A DNA stretch of 7,494 bases from Symbiobacteriaceae bacterium (GCA_027356675.1 DAHVXO010000193.1:1-7494), one strand, 5' to 3'; shown: positions 1 through 5,134, counted from the stretch's first letter. Numbers and translations are program-made. Notes: generated from the letters alone by a model not told the origin.

Positions 1-494
1 TCGACCACGCGCTTCTGGCCGTTGACATCAAGGTATACTCGCTTCCCGTAGTGGTCGGCCTCAACCCGTTCGTACCGGACACCAGTGATCAGCTCCACGC
101 CCTGCTGCTGCAGCGCGGAAGTGATAGAGGCCGAGACTTCCGGCTCGTACTCCTTCAAAACCCGATCGCCCCGCTGCATCATGGTCACCTGTGTCCCCAG
201 ATGCCGGAACAACTGACCCAGCTCCAAAGCGATGTAACCGGAGCCGATGATCGCCATGGTTTTGGGCAGCCTCTTCAGCTCTAACGCCGTTGTGCTGGTT
301 AGAAAATCGACATCCTTGAGGCCAGGGATCTCAGGCACGGCGGCAGAAGCACCAGTCGCGATCAGAAACGCCCTTCCTGAAATCACCTGCTCGCCGACCT
401 GAACGGAATGATCATCGACAAATGCGGCTTCACCGTGGATCACGTCCCATCCGTACTCTTCGACCAGGGACTCGTACTTGTTCTGCCGCATGTC
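1..494 (-). pseudogene. merA: Mercuric reductase MerA, part downstream of an internal stop (runs off left edge)
   Basis: This stretch stays open for 164 codons in the frame of the MerA N-terminal fragment and is separated from it only by the TAA at 495-497. It reads as standard flavoprotein disulfide reductase. It contains a FAD-domain ATGASAAVPEIPGL segment (about 355-318) and the second dinucleotide-binding motif AIIGSGYIALELGQL (about 254-210), which binds NADPH. The C-terminal dimerisation domain and Hg-binding cysteine pair lie beyond the left edge. There is no frameshift and no second stop, so the interruption is a single codon. An ATG at 489-491 follows the TAA after one codon and could allow reinitiation, which would give a split enzyme, but I see no convincing ribosome binding site of its own. 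Family identity is very secure. Whether any protein is made from this part is unknown. Confidence 0.85.
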
Positions 495-1031
495 TTAGAC
501 CAGTTTGTCTTTCTGGCCGGTCAGCAGCCCCAAGTCGACAGGACCGGCGCTGGTGGGCACCCCGGCGAACGGGTGGTTGCGGCTATTGAAGTAGATTTCG
601 CCGGCGCGCAGGAGTGTCTTGGAAGGCACACACCCGATGTTGACGCAGGTGCCACCCATGGTGCCCCGCTCGATCATCACCACGCGCGCTCCATTATTAC
701 GCGCCTGAATCGCAGCGGAGAAAGCAGCACCGCCCGACCCGATGATGACCAGATCGTACTGACCTTCCCCGCCCGAGCGAGACGCAACTGCGGTAGTAGC
801 TCCCAGGTACTCCAGTTCGCCTGGCTTGTAGCCGGCTGCTTCGACCGCTCGATCGAGGGCGGACGCTTCAACTCCTGCCGGGAGACGAAAGCGTGCCTCG
901 CCGCGGCGGAAGTCCGCCCTGGCTCCTTGTGCCCCAGCCTGCGTGAGCGCGTCTACCACGTGCTCCTCGCAACTGGTGCAGGTCATACCGTGAATCTCCA
1001 TGCGCACGTCACGTTCTGTCGACTGTGCCAT
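495..1031 (-). CDS. merA: Mercuric reductase MerA, N-terminal fragment ended by in-frame TAA
   Basis: MerA reduces Hg(II) to volatile Hg(0) with NADPH in the cytoplasm. This 178-residue piece holds an N-terminal heavy-metal-associated NmerA domain with GMTCTSC (Cys18, Cys21). Next come the FAD-binding motif IIGSGGAAFSA (about 96-106) and the redox-active disulfide GGTCVNIGCVPSK (Cys129, Cys134). The start is ATG 1031, with AGGTGA seven to eight bases upstream. Family members run on through a sequence like QKDxLVxxMRQxKY. Here the reading is KDKLV, then TAA, then DMRQNKY, so one sense codon (for example GAA) has become a stop. Full-length MerA with one HMA domain is about 550 residues, so this product alone should not be an active reductase. 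It is the last gene of the cluster, 193 bp after the CcdA-like gene. TAA is not a known selenocysteine or pyrrolysine codon, so recoding is unlikely. A sequencing error remains possible. Confidence 0.88.
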   Translation of the reverse strand: MAQSTERDVRMEIHGMTCTSCEEHVVDALTQAGAQGARADFRRGEARFRLPAGVEASALDRAVEAAGYKPGELEYLGATTAVASRSGGEGQYDLVIIGSGGAAFSAAIQARNNGARVVMIERGTMGGTCVNIGCVPSKTLLRAGEIYFNSRNHPFAGVPTSAGPVDLGLLTGQKDKLV

Positions 1032-1224
1032 ATGTTGTCACCTATCCTTTCTTCATGCCGGCATCGAGCCTGCCCAGGGCCACATGCAACCGCTGCTCGG
1101 TGGCATCTTTAGCGTTACCTGTACACCGTCAGGCGACTCCCGGCGGGGAATGCACCCGTTCGGCGGGGCTGTCCGCAGCACGTGACCACTCTCTTTCCTC
1201 AGGAGCAGTGGGTAGGTGCCACCG
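1032..1224 (-). other. Gap between ccdA-like gene and merA
   Basis: This 193-bp stretch has no convincing gene. On the minus strand the only short reading frame with an ATG near merA encodes about 17 residues (from about 1106) and resembles no MerP. The RNA could fold into several short stems, such as a GCCAC...GTGGC pair just upstream of merA. I see no clear promoter, terminator or riboswitch consensus. The merA ribosome binding site (AGGTGA) is at the low-coordinate end of the gap. Confidence 0.5.
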
Positions 1225-1941
1225 TTACAGGCGCTTCAACAGTCCGGCGGGACCTCCCAGCCAGTAGTACCCGATATACAGCCCCGCACCGATGATGACC
1301 AGACCCGCGACCCGCGACACATAAGGCATCCAGCGAGGCAGTTGCCGTGACAGCCAGTTGCGGGAGACAAGAGTGACAACGGACAGACCAGTCACCACCA
1401 GCCCCATGCCCAGTGAAAAACTGGCAAAGGTGACCAGGCCGTCGAGCACCCTGCCCGCCATCAGAGACTGTGAAACCAGTACGAGGAACAGCGGCAGCGC
1501 ACAACCCAGGGAGGCAACCGCGTAGGCCAGCCCATACACGTAAATGGCACTAAGGCGACTACGTGCTGAATCCGGCTGGAGCCGGCTGGCAAGGCCGGGA
1601 AGGTTAATACCCGGCATGTGCCGCCCCGAGAGCATCAGTGCTCCCATTACCACCATTACAGCGGCGGTCAGCACGGTGAGCCAGGGGATCACTCTGATGA
1701 GGCCCCGCCCGATCAGCCCCATAAGAATCCCGGCTACACCAAAAATGCTGAGGAAGCCCAAAGTCATGAGAGCCCCGACCAGGAGGCCATGCAGGATGCT
1801 GTTCCTTCGCTCTGGAGGATCGTCGCCGGTCCGCCCCAGCAAATATGAGACATAGGCGGGCAACATGGCAACCCCGCAGGGGTTGAAGGCTGCCGCTACT
1901 CCCGCTCCGAAGGCAAGACTCACTTGAACGGTGTCAAGCAC
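1225..1941 (-). CDS. CcdA/DsbD-type membrane thiol-disulfide electron carrier
   Basis: This 238-residue polytopic membrane protein is of the CcdA family (transmembrane core of DsbD). Such proteins carry reducing equivalents from cytoplasmic thioredoxin across the membrane to extracytoplasmic thioredoxin-like partners. The two diagnostic cysteines are present: Cys22 in AFNPCGVAMLPAY in the first membrane helix, and Cys147 in SLGCALPLFLVL in the fourth. About six hydrophobic segments are visible, as expected for CcdA (usual length about 220-240). The start is GTG 1941, because an in-frame TGA lies just upstream and GAGGA sits nine bases before it. An ATG a few bases upstream is in another frame. 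The gene begins 15 bp after the TlpA-like lipoprotein gene, so the pair is almost certainly co-transcribed and works together. Its presence between mercury genes suggests thiol (or selenol) maintenance during mercury handling rather than cytochrome c maturation. That role is inferred. Confidence 0.9.
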   Translation of the reverse strand: MLDTVQVSLAFGAGVAAAFNPCGVAMLPAYVSYLLGRTGDDPPERRNSILHGLLVGALMTLGFLSIFGVAGILMGLIGRGLIRVIPWLTVLTAAVMVVMGALMLSGRHMPGINLPGLASRLQPDSARSRLSAIYVYGLAYAVASLGCALPLFLVLVSQSLMAGRVLDGLVTFASFSLGMGLVVTGLSVVTLVSRNWLSRQLPRWMPYVSRVAGLVIIGAGLYIGYYWLGGPAGLLKRL

Positions 1942-1956
1942 GCCATCACGTCCTCA

Positions 1957-2544
1957 CTAGGATTTAGTTAAGAGCGGGCTGAGGGCTCTGTCCAGTAGCA
2001 GAAAGGGCGTAGGGCGCTCATCCCGGTACACGGTTTTGCCGTCCGCACCAATAATCACGGTCGTGTCCAGGCTGCTGATCGCAAACTTTTGGACCATCTG
2101 GTCAGAGTCAAGGGCATGGGGCCAATCGCCGCCATACTCCTTTGCGAACTGCTTCAGGTTCTCCGCCGTGTCGTTCACCGTATCAACGTCAACGGTGAGC
2201 AGTTGCACCTTGTCTCCGTACTTCGCCCAGACTTGCTTCAAGGCATCCTCTTCCCCTATGCAACTTGAGCACCAGGAAGCCATGAAGAAGATAACAGTCG
2301 GCTTGCCGAGGACGTGGCTAATGGGCTGCCCTGTATGCACGTCGCTCAGCTGGAAGGCGGGAGCCAGATTGTTCGCATCCGAGCCTGGTGCCTTCTGATT
2401 AGTCCGTTCCTCCGCTTGCTGGGGCTGTACAGTGGGCTGAGCCGTCTGGGAAGCTGAGCCGGATGTACAGCCTGATACCGATGCCAGCACCAATAACCCA
2501 GCAAGTCCGGCCAGTATCCGATGTTGAGTGGTTGCGCGGCTCAC
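1957..2544 (-). CDS. TlpA/ResA-like thioredoxin-fold lipoprotein
   Basis: This predicted 195-residue lipoprotein faces the outside of the membrane. I chose GTG 2544 because GGGAGG lies eight bases upstream and the reading from it starts a classic lipoprotein signal: short basic end, hydrophobic LAGLAGLLVL, then lipobox VSGC with Cys26. Longer readings upstream do not look like signal sequence. Residues about 30-58 form a low-complexity Gln/Thr/Pro linker. The thioredoxin fold follows, with active site WCSSC (Cys92, Cys95). It should receive electrons from the CcdA-like protein encoded 15 bp downstream. One odd feature is that the residue before the TT pair opposite the active site, a cis-proline in TlpA/ResA proteins, is Asp160 (SSLDTTVII). 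Loss of that proline is known in thioredoxin variants to permit metal or Fe-S binding, so a metal-binding role is possible. The family is secure; the substrate is unknown. Confidence 0.88.
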   Translation of the reverse strand: MSRATTQHRILAGLAGLLVLASVSGCTSGSASQTAQPTVQPQQAEERTNQKAPGSDANNLAPAFQLSDVHTGQPISHVLGKPTVIFFMASWCSSCIGEEDALKQVWAKYGDKVQLLTVDVDTVNDTAENLKQFAKEYGGDWPHALDSDQMVQKFAISSLDTTVIIGADGKTVYRDERPTPFLLLDRALSPLLTKS

Positions 2545-2635
2545 TGTCACTACCTCCCTGAATGTTGGGAGTGCCAGCCCGGTCGGAAGTATCCGGAGAA
2601 CTGCACCCGTTCCATGTTGTTCGCCCATGCTCCGG

Positions 2636-3307
2636 CTACTCGCAGCAACTCTTCCCGGTGCTAACAGGGACAGCGCCATTGTTCGGCATCTGTAGGTCGA
2701 GTGCACGAGCAGGGCTCGTAGCGGGTGCACAGCAATCCTCCTGTGGATGATCCGGCACCGCTATGCAGGAGGCGTCCTGAGCAGATTCGCCGGTCGATTC
2801 CTGACGGGCCGGCCCACAACAATCTACGTGCGGTTCGACGGTGGCTTCGGTCCCAGCGAAACGCCTCGTGCCTTCCTTGACGACCGAGAGCACTACGCCC
2901 AGGCAGCAGGACCCCTGCGGGTTCGTATGCTCGCAGTCGCACCCTTCGTTGTTCAGTCGGGTTTTGATGTCATCGGGCACCGTGCTCTTTCCGGTCCTCC
3001 TGATCTCGTCGTACACCTCTTCGACGGTATGGTTGAAGCAGTAGCAAATGGGCCTCGGACCGGTCGTCTCCTTGACTCCCACCCGTACCTTCAGGTCGGC
3101 CAAGGTAAATACACGCCTGCCGTCTTCGCTGAAGTAGACCACGTCGCAGCCCTGCGCGTCGCAATAGCGGTACGGCCCTTCCGTGATTCGACCCTGACAC
3201 TCGCCATTGACCAGGGAACGAAGTGTCTCGACCTTTACCGCCTTGCCCTTGGTCGCCGACACAGGGCAGATCAGCACTCTCTGCCCCGCGGTGGTTGTTT
3301 CGCTCAT
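2636..3307 (-). CDS. CopZ-like Zn/[2Fe-2S] protein with a cysteine-pair tail
   Basis: This 223-residue protein has 17 cysteines. Residues 1-145 resemble the N-terminal domain of Archaeoglobus CopZ. A likely zinc site is built from Cys14, Cys37, Cys49 and Cys54. Then ICYCF (Cys88, Cys90) and GCDCEHTNPQGSCC (Cys123/125, Cys134/135) have the spacing of a BFD/CopZ [2Fe-2S] centre. The usual HMA metallochaperone domain is absent. In its place, residues 150-223 form a hydrophilic, probably disordered tail with vicinal pairs DCCGPA, DCCAPA and a terminal SCCE. I prefer ATG 3307, with AAGGAGG eleven bases upstream. The in-frame ATG at 3331 overlaps that ribosome site. The gene follows its own regulatory gap and begins the second half of the cluster. 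It is probably a cytoplasmic metal (Hg or organomercury) binding or redox protein. The exact function is inferred from cysteines and neighbours, not known. Confidence 0.8.
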   Translation of the reverse strand: MSETTTAGQRVLICPVSATKGKAVKVETLRSLVNGECQGRITEGPYRYCDAQGCDVVYFSEDGRRVFTLADLKVRVGVKETTGPRPICYCFNHTVEEVYDEIRRTGKSTVPDDIKTRLNNEGCDCEHTNPQGSCCLGVVLSVVKEGTRRFAGTEATVEPHVDCCGPARQESTGESAQDASCIAVPDHPQEDCCAPATSPARALDLQMPNNGAVPVSTGKSCCE

Positions 3308-3351
3308 CTTGTTCGCGTCCTCCTTACACATCGGGAAACCTTAGGGTTGAG

Positions 3352-3389
3352 GTGACCGGCTCGCGGAACCATTCACGAGGGCGGGTCAC
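3352..3389 (-). promoter_or_regulatory. Leader hairpin before the copZ-like gene
   Basis: GTGACC (3352-3357) pairs with GGTCAC (3384-3389). Inside it CTCG (3360-3363) pairs with CGAG (3376-3379) across a 12-base loop. It would lie in the transcript about 45 bases before the start codon. There is no following U-tract, so it is not a classical terminator. It may affect mRNA stability or translation, or be incidental. Confidence 0.3.
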
Positions 3390-3431
3390 TACTGGCCTCA
3401 GAAGCGAACAGGCCCGAGGCTGGCGTCACAC

Positions 3432-3460
3432 ATCGTGAATTTCAAATATCTAAATACGAT
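3432..3460 (-). promoter_or_regulatory. Candidate metal-sensor operator/promoter of the second transcription unit
   Basis: An AT-rich block is bounded by ATCGT and ACGAT, an inverted repeat in otherwise GC-rich DNA. Its 17-base portion at 3444-3460 matches 5157-5173 (upstream of the arsR-type gene) in 14 positions: AAATAT, three variable bases, then AATACGAT. ArsR/SmtB regulators bind AT-rich imperfect palindromes, so a shared operator is plausible. It overlaps a -10-like TAGATA on the minus strand. This is inference from two sites only. Confidence 0.45.
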
Positions 3461-3470
3461 CAGGACAGTT

Positions 3471-3503
3471 GGGGGCCGGTTAGGGGGGGGGTTGAGGGGA
3501 GGG
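3471..3503 (+). other. G-tract cluster, potential G-quadruplex
   Basis: The plus strand has G-runs of 5, 9, 4 and 3 bases (3471-3475, 3483-3491, 3496-3499, 3501-3503), separated by short loops. This fits the pattern for an intramolecular G-quadruplex. It lies just upstream of the AT-rich candidate operator. The transcript from the minus strand would be C-rich. The 9-base run is also prone to length error in sequencing and replication. Confidence 0.45.
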
Positions 3504-3614
3504 CCGCTGCAACAAGCGTTCCCTCCACCGCAAGGCTACTTTCGCTGACCATCGTCCCCCGGTATCACGCAATTTCCATCCGGTGGCGGGCTGTACCAAA
3601 CGGGCAGGACGCCC

Positions 3615-4259
3615 TTACCGAAACAGGCCCCAGAGCTCTCTCCCCCACGCCATGGCTTGTTCCAGGTCTAACAGGAAACCTTCAACCGGACGCCCGGGCT
3701 TCCACTTGTTAAACTGCTCGACCGAGCAGAAGAAAACGATGTCCCCTCACGTGTCGCCACAGACGGATCGCCCAGCTTCAGGCGGCAACACCCAAACCAT
3801 AGCATCTGGATGCGAGGCACGCGCCAAGCGGCCCGATTGAAACTCGAAGCTAAGCGGATCGCCTGAGGAGCCACAGCGACTTTCTACTCGGGCATCAGCA
3901 TCAAGTGCTGCCGGGATGCCAACGGCGTCTAAAGCACACCAGGCGTAGAGTTCAACACCGTTGAGCAGCAACTGGTGCCGAGAGGGAACGACAGAGAGGC
4001 CATTCGCACCCGTGATGGTATCCTCGACCGGCGAAAGCGTGATCAGCCCCAAGGCAGCCATCCTGCCAACGAGATCTACAAGGGATTGTCCCTGAACGTC
4101 AACGCTATCAGCAAGCCGGCTAACCGGAAACGGGTTGCCTCCCCGGATCGATTCAAACGCTACCCGCACGATGGCCATCTCTGCCTCGGACCGCTGGGAC
4201 AGATACTCTCGCCAACGATCGAGCATCGTCTCGTAGTCCGGGCCACTGCAGCAACTCAT
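3615..4259 (-). CDS. merB: Organomercurial lyase MerB with in-frame TGA read as selenocysteine
   Basis: MerB breaks the C-Hg bond of organomercurials to give the hydrocarbon and Hg(II). The reading from ATG 4259 (AGGAGG ten bases upstream) starts MSCCSGP, followed by a helical/winged N-terminal domain. The catalytic domain then shows LYAWCALD, with Cys108 and Asp111 matching Cys96 and Asp99 of the classical enzyme, and ARVESRC with Cys129 matching Cys117. TGA 3747-3749 is codon 171. The distance 108 to 171 equals 96 to 159, so the TGA sits at catalytic Cys159. After it the frame continues as family sequence (GDIVFF, then a C-terminal helix ending ELWGLFR) to TAA 3615-3617. Total length is 214 residues, against 212 for classical MerB. 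A SECIS-like hairpin follows the TGA. A conventional gene caller would stop at 3747 and report 170 residues. The alternative, a nonsense mutation or error, is much less likely given the position and the hairpin. Confidence 0.87.
3714..3729 (-). promoter_or_regulatory. SECIS-like hairpin downstream of the merB TGA
   Basis: On the minus strand CTGCTC (3729-3724) pairs perfectly with GAGCAG (3719-3714) around a GGTC loop (3723-3720). The stem starts 18 bases after the TGA and the loop guanines fall 24-25 bases after it. Bacterial SECIS elements lie inside the coding region, just 3' of the UGA, with loop guanines about 16-37 bases away. The well-studied E. coli fdhF element has the same GGUC loop on a GCA/UGC stem, at about 19 bases. 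A lower helix is weak here (CTT/AAG or GTT/AAC pairs are possible). This should recruit SelB and Sec-tRNA. Confidence 0.75.
3747..3749 (-). other. Recoded UGA (selenocysteine 171 of MerB)
   Basis: Plus-strand TCA reads TGA in the merB frame. It replaces the codon for the second catalytic cysteine (Cys159 of plasmid MerB) with exact residue spacing from Cys108, Asp111 and Cys129, and the frame stays open and MerB-like on both sides. Selenocysteine for catalytic cysteine is the usual substitution seen in selenoproteins. Confidence 0.82.
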
Positions 4260-4476
4260 CCGCCGTGCACCTCCTGTTACTTAGTGAGACCCCACCTGCA
4301 ACCAGGATCATGGGGGCGTCTCACTGTACCCTTAGGATGCTTTGCTTGGCTTGACCTAAGTTCACGCTGGTCAGATACGAAACTCATATAAGCGCATAAA
4401 CCTAGTACCCACTGCCGCACCAACGCCGGCTGTTGCCATCAAGCCCGCCTGGATCGGTGTGCCGCAGCAGATCGGG
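4260..4476 (-). other. Gap between merE and merB
   Basis: This 217-bp gap contains a possible short cysteine-pair reading frame (see 4371-4493), a CTTAGG/CCTAAG inverted repeat (4331-4336 with 4355-4360), an 8-bp inverted repeat (4283-4325) and the AGGAGG ribosome site of merB. I see no convincing minus-strand promoter, so merB is probably read through from the arsR-type promoter. Confidence 0.45.
4283..4325 (-). repeat. Inverted repeat / hairpin in the merB leader
   Basis: AGTGAGAC (4283-4290) is the exact reverse complement of GTCTCACT (4318-4325). The stem can extend by CCC/GGG past one unpaired base, leaving a loop of about 20 bases. It sits 24 bp upstream of the merB start. There is no U-tract, so it is not a standard terminator. 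It could be a leader structure or an operator; no known consensus was recognised. Confidence 0.35.
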
Positions 4477-4493
4477 TCATCGCTTCGCAGCAC
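4371..4493 (-). CDS. Possible small CC-containing peptide overlapping merE 3' end
   Basis: This is a 40-codon reading from GTG 4493, shifted by one base relative to merE and overlapping its last five codons. It reads SDDPICCGTPIQAGLMATAG and continues with a Gly/Ala-rich hydrophobic stretch of membrane-helix type before TGA 4371-4373. The central codons are strongly G in the first position, as in real genes. There is no good ribosome binding site, so it might instead be a merE C-terminal extension reached by a frameshift at the AAG CGA codons, or a relic of a CC-type mercury membrane protein. I do not recognise a family. Confidence 0.25.
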   Translation of the reverse strand: MLRSDDPICCGTPIQAGLMATAGVGAAVGTRFMRLYEFRI

Positions 4494-4692
4494 CTTCCGC
4501 CGTCGTCTGTCGCCACAGAAGGTAGAGGGAAACGGCAAATACCGCCGTTGCAACTCCGTAAACCAGCCCCTGATTCTGCCCAACCCACGCGCCACCAGAT
4601 GTGCCAGCCAGCACTACCAGGAGGAGCGGCAGGTGACAGGGGCATGCGACGAGGGCCAAGGTGCCCAACACGACACTCTTGATTGTTTTCAT
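4477..4692 (-). CDS. merE: Broad-spectrum mercury transporter MerE
   Basis: MerE is a small inner-membrane protein implicated in uptake of both Hg(II) and methylmercury. This 71-residue version has two membrane helices. The signature LVACPCHLPLLLVVLAGTSG (Cys17 and Cys19) in the first helix closely matches the TCPCHLP...AVLAGTTAGA motif of known MerE. The length is slightly below the usual 78 because the N-terminus is short. The start at ATG 4692 is set by GGGGGA seven bases upstream. That ribosome site lies within the end of the arsR-type gene, whose TAA is only two bases before the ATG, so translation is probably coupled. An upstream ATG at 4716 would overlap the regulator and lacks a site. 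MerE supplying organomercury to the cytoplasmic lyase fits the next gene, merB. It is the only mercury transporter recognised in the window. Confidence 0.88.
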   Translation of the reverse strand: MKTIKSVVLGTLALVACPCHLPLLLVVLAGTSGGAWVGQNQGLVYGVATAVFAVSLYLLWRQTTAEGAAKR

Positions 4693-4694
4693 TG

Positions 4695-5057
4695 TTAATC
4701 CCCCATTCTTGTACATGCCCGAATCGCTTCAGCGTTATCGGCCACCAACGCTCGGGCGAGATTAATGAGATCCTTCACCCGAGGGTCAGCCACGCGGTAG
4801 TAGACGTACTTGCCCTCACTGCGCGACGTAACGTAGCCACACCACTTGAGACAGGCGAGCTGGTTGGAGATCTGCCCCTGCGACATCTGGACCGCGTCGA
4901 TCAGCTCCCCAACGTTCATCTCCCCCCGCTCCAGGAGTAGCTCGACGATCTTGAGCCGGGTTGGGTTACCCAAGCCCTGAAAGAACTTCGCGTGAAGGTC
5001 ATACTGACGCTCCGCAAGCTCTAGCGGTTCAGGCGGAGCAACCGGACGTGCAGACAT
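4695..5057 (-). CDS. ArsR/SmtB-family metal sensor, CmtR-like
   Basis: This 120-residue winged-helix repressor has the ArsR/SmtB core LGNPTRLKIVELLLERGEMNVGEL, recognition helix SQGQISNQLACLKWCGYV and wing RSEGKYVYYRV. Cysteines at 69 and 73 in the recognition helix (CLKWC) and at 115 near the C-terminus follow the pattern of CmtR, which binds Cd/Pb through Cys57, Cys61 and Cys102. ArsR-type MerR proteins of actinobacteria regulate mer operons in the same way. It probably represses the cluster until Hg or an organomercurial binds. The start ATG 5057 has GGGAGGG seven bases upstream. The gene is first in the operon behind a good promoter, and its stop is two bases from merE. It belongs to a different family from the MerR activators of proteobacterial mer operons. 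Metal specificity is inferred from context. Confidence 0.92.
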   Translation of the reverse strand: MSARPVAPPEPLELAERQYDLHAKFFQGLGNPTRLKIVELLLERGEMNVGELIDAVQMSQGQISNQLACLKWCGYVTSRSEGKYVYYRVADPRVKDLINLARALVADNAEAIRACTRMGD

Positions 5058-5105
5058 GGAACATCCCTCCCATCATCGAATTTACGTTCTTGAATATGTG
5101 GTTCC

Positions 5106-5134
5106 AATCTACACCTGACATACCAGAGTGTCAA
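5106..5134 (-). promoter_or_regulatory. Sigma70-type promoter of the mer cluster
   Basis: On the minus strand a perfect -35 TTGACA (5134-5129) is followed by 17 bases and a -10 TAGATT (5111-5106). The predicted start is near 5099, about 40 bases before the arsR-type ATG. The early transcribed region includes ACATATTCAA, an AT-rich half-site that could be part of a repressor site. It would drive arsR-merE-merB and possibly everything downstream. Confidence 0.75.

Larger units (their letters stand above)
3308..3614 (-). promoter_or_regulatory. Regulatory gap upstream of the copZ-like gene
   Basis: This 307-bp gap holds no supported gene. From merB towards the copZ-like start it contains a weak GGGC/GCCC hairpin just after merB, a G-rich tract on the plus strand (3471-3503), an AT-rich inverted-repeat block (3432-3460) that resembles a site upstream of the arsR-type gene, a leader hairpin (3352-3389), and the AAGGAGG ribosome site. 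A -10-like TAGATA lies inside the AT-rich block but no good -35 is visible. The layout suggests a second, regulated transcription start for the copZ-tlpA-ccdA-merA genes. Confidence 0.5.

Noticed and set aside
495..497. merA TAA as a recoded codon (Sec or Pyl)
   Set aside because: Sec uses TGA and Pyl uses TAG. The aligned position is not a catalytic residue and varies in MerA, so a mutation or error is the simpler reading.
408..1112. Plus-strand 234-residue reading frame opposite merA
   Set aside because: It is antisense to merA, which has clear conserved motifs in the minus frame. It has no recognisable domain and is explained by GC-rich codon bias.
2545..2730. 62-residue N-terminal extension of the TlpA-like protein
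   Set aside because: The signal peptide and lipobox begin after GTG 2544, which has a good ribosome site. The extension overlaps the end of the copZ-like gene and looks non-coding.
2747..3355. Plus-strand 202-residue reading frame opposite the copZ-like gene
   Set aside because: The minus-strand product has ordered cysteine motifs and a ribosome site; the plus reading has neither.
3747..3749. merB TGA as tryptophan under a changed genetic code
   Set aside because: TGA ends the recombinase, the tnpC-like gene and merE normally, tryptophan is encoded by TGG throughout, and the aligned residue is a catalytic cysteine.
4355..4377. Plus-strand promoter-like TTGACC with GATACG
   Set aside because: The -10 match is poor and no plus-strand gene follows; it would only give antisense RNA to merE.
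4477..4479. merE TGA as a second selenocysteine codon
   Set aside because: In-frame sequence after it is not protein-like, merE is already near full length, and the position is not an active-site cysteine.
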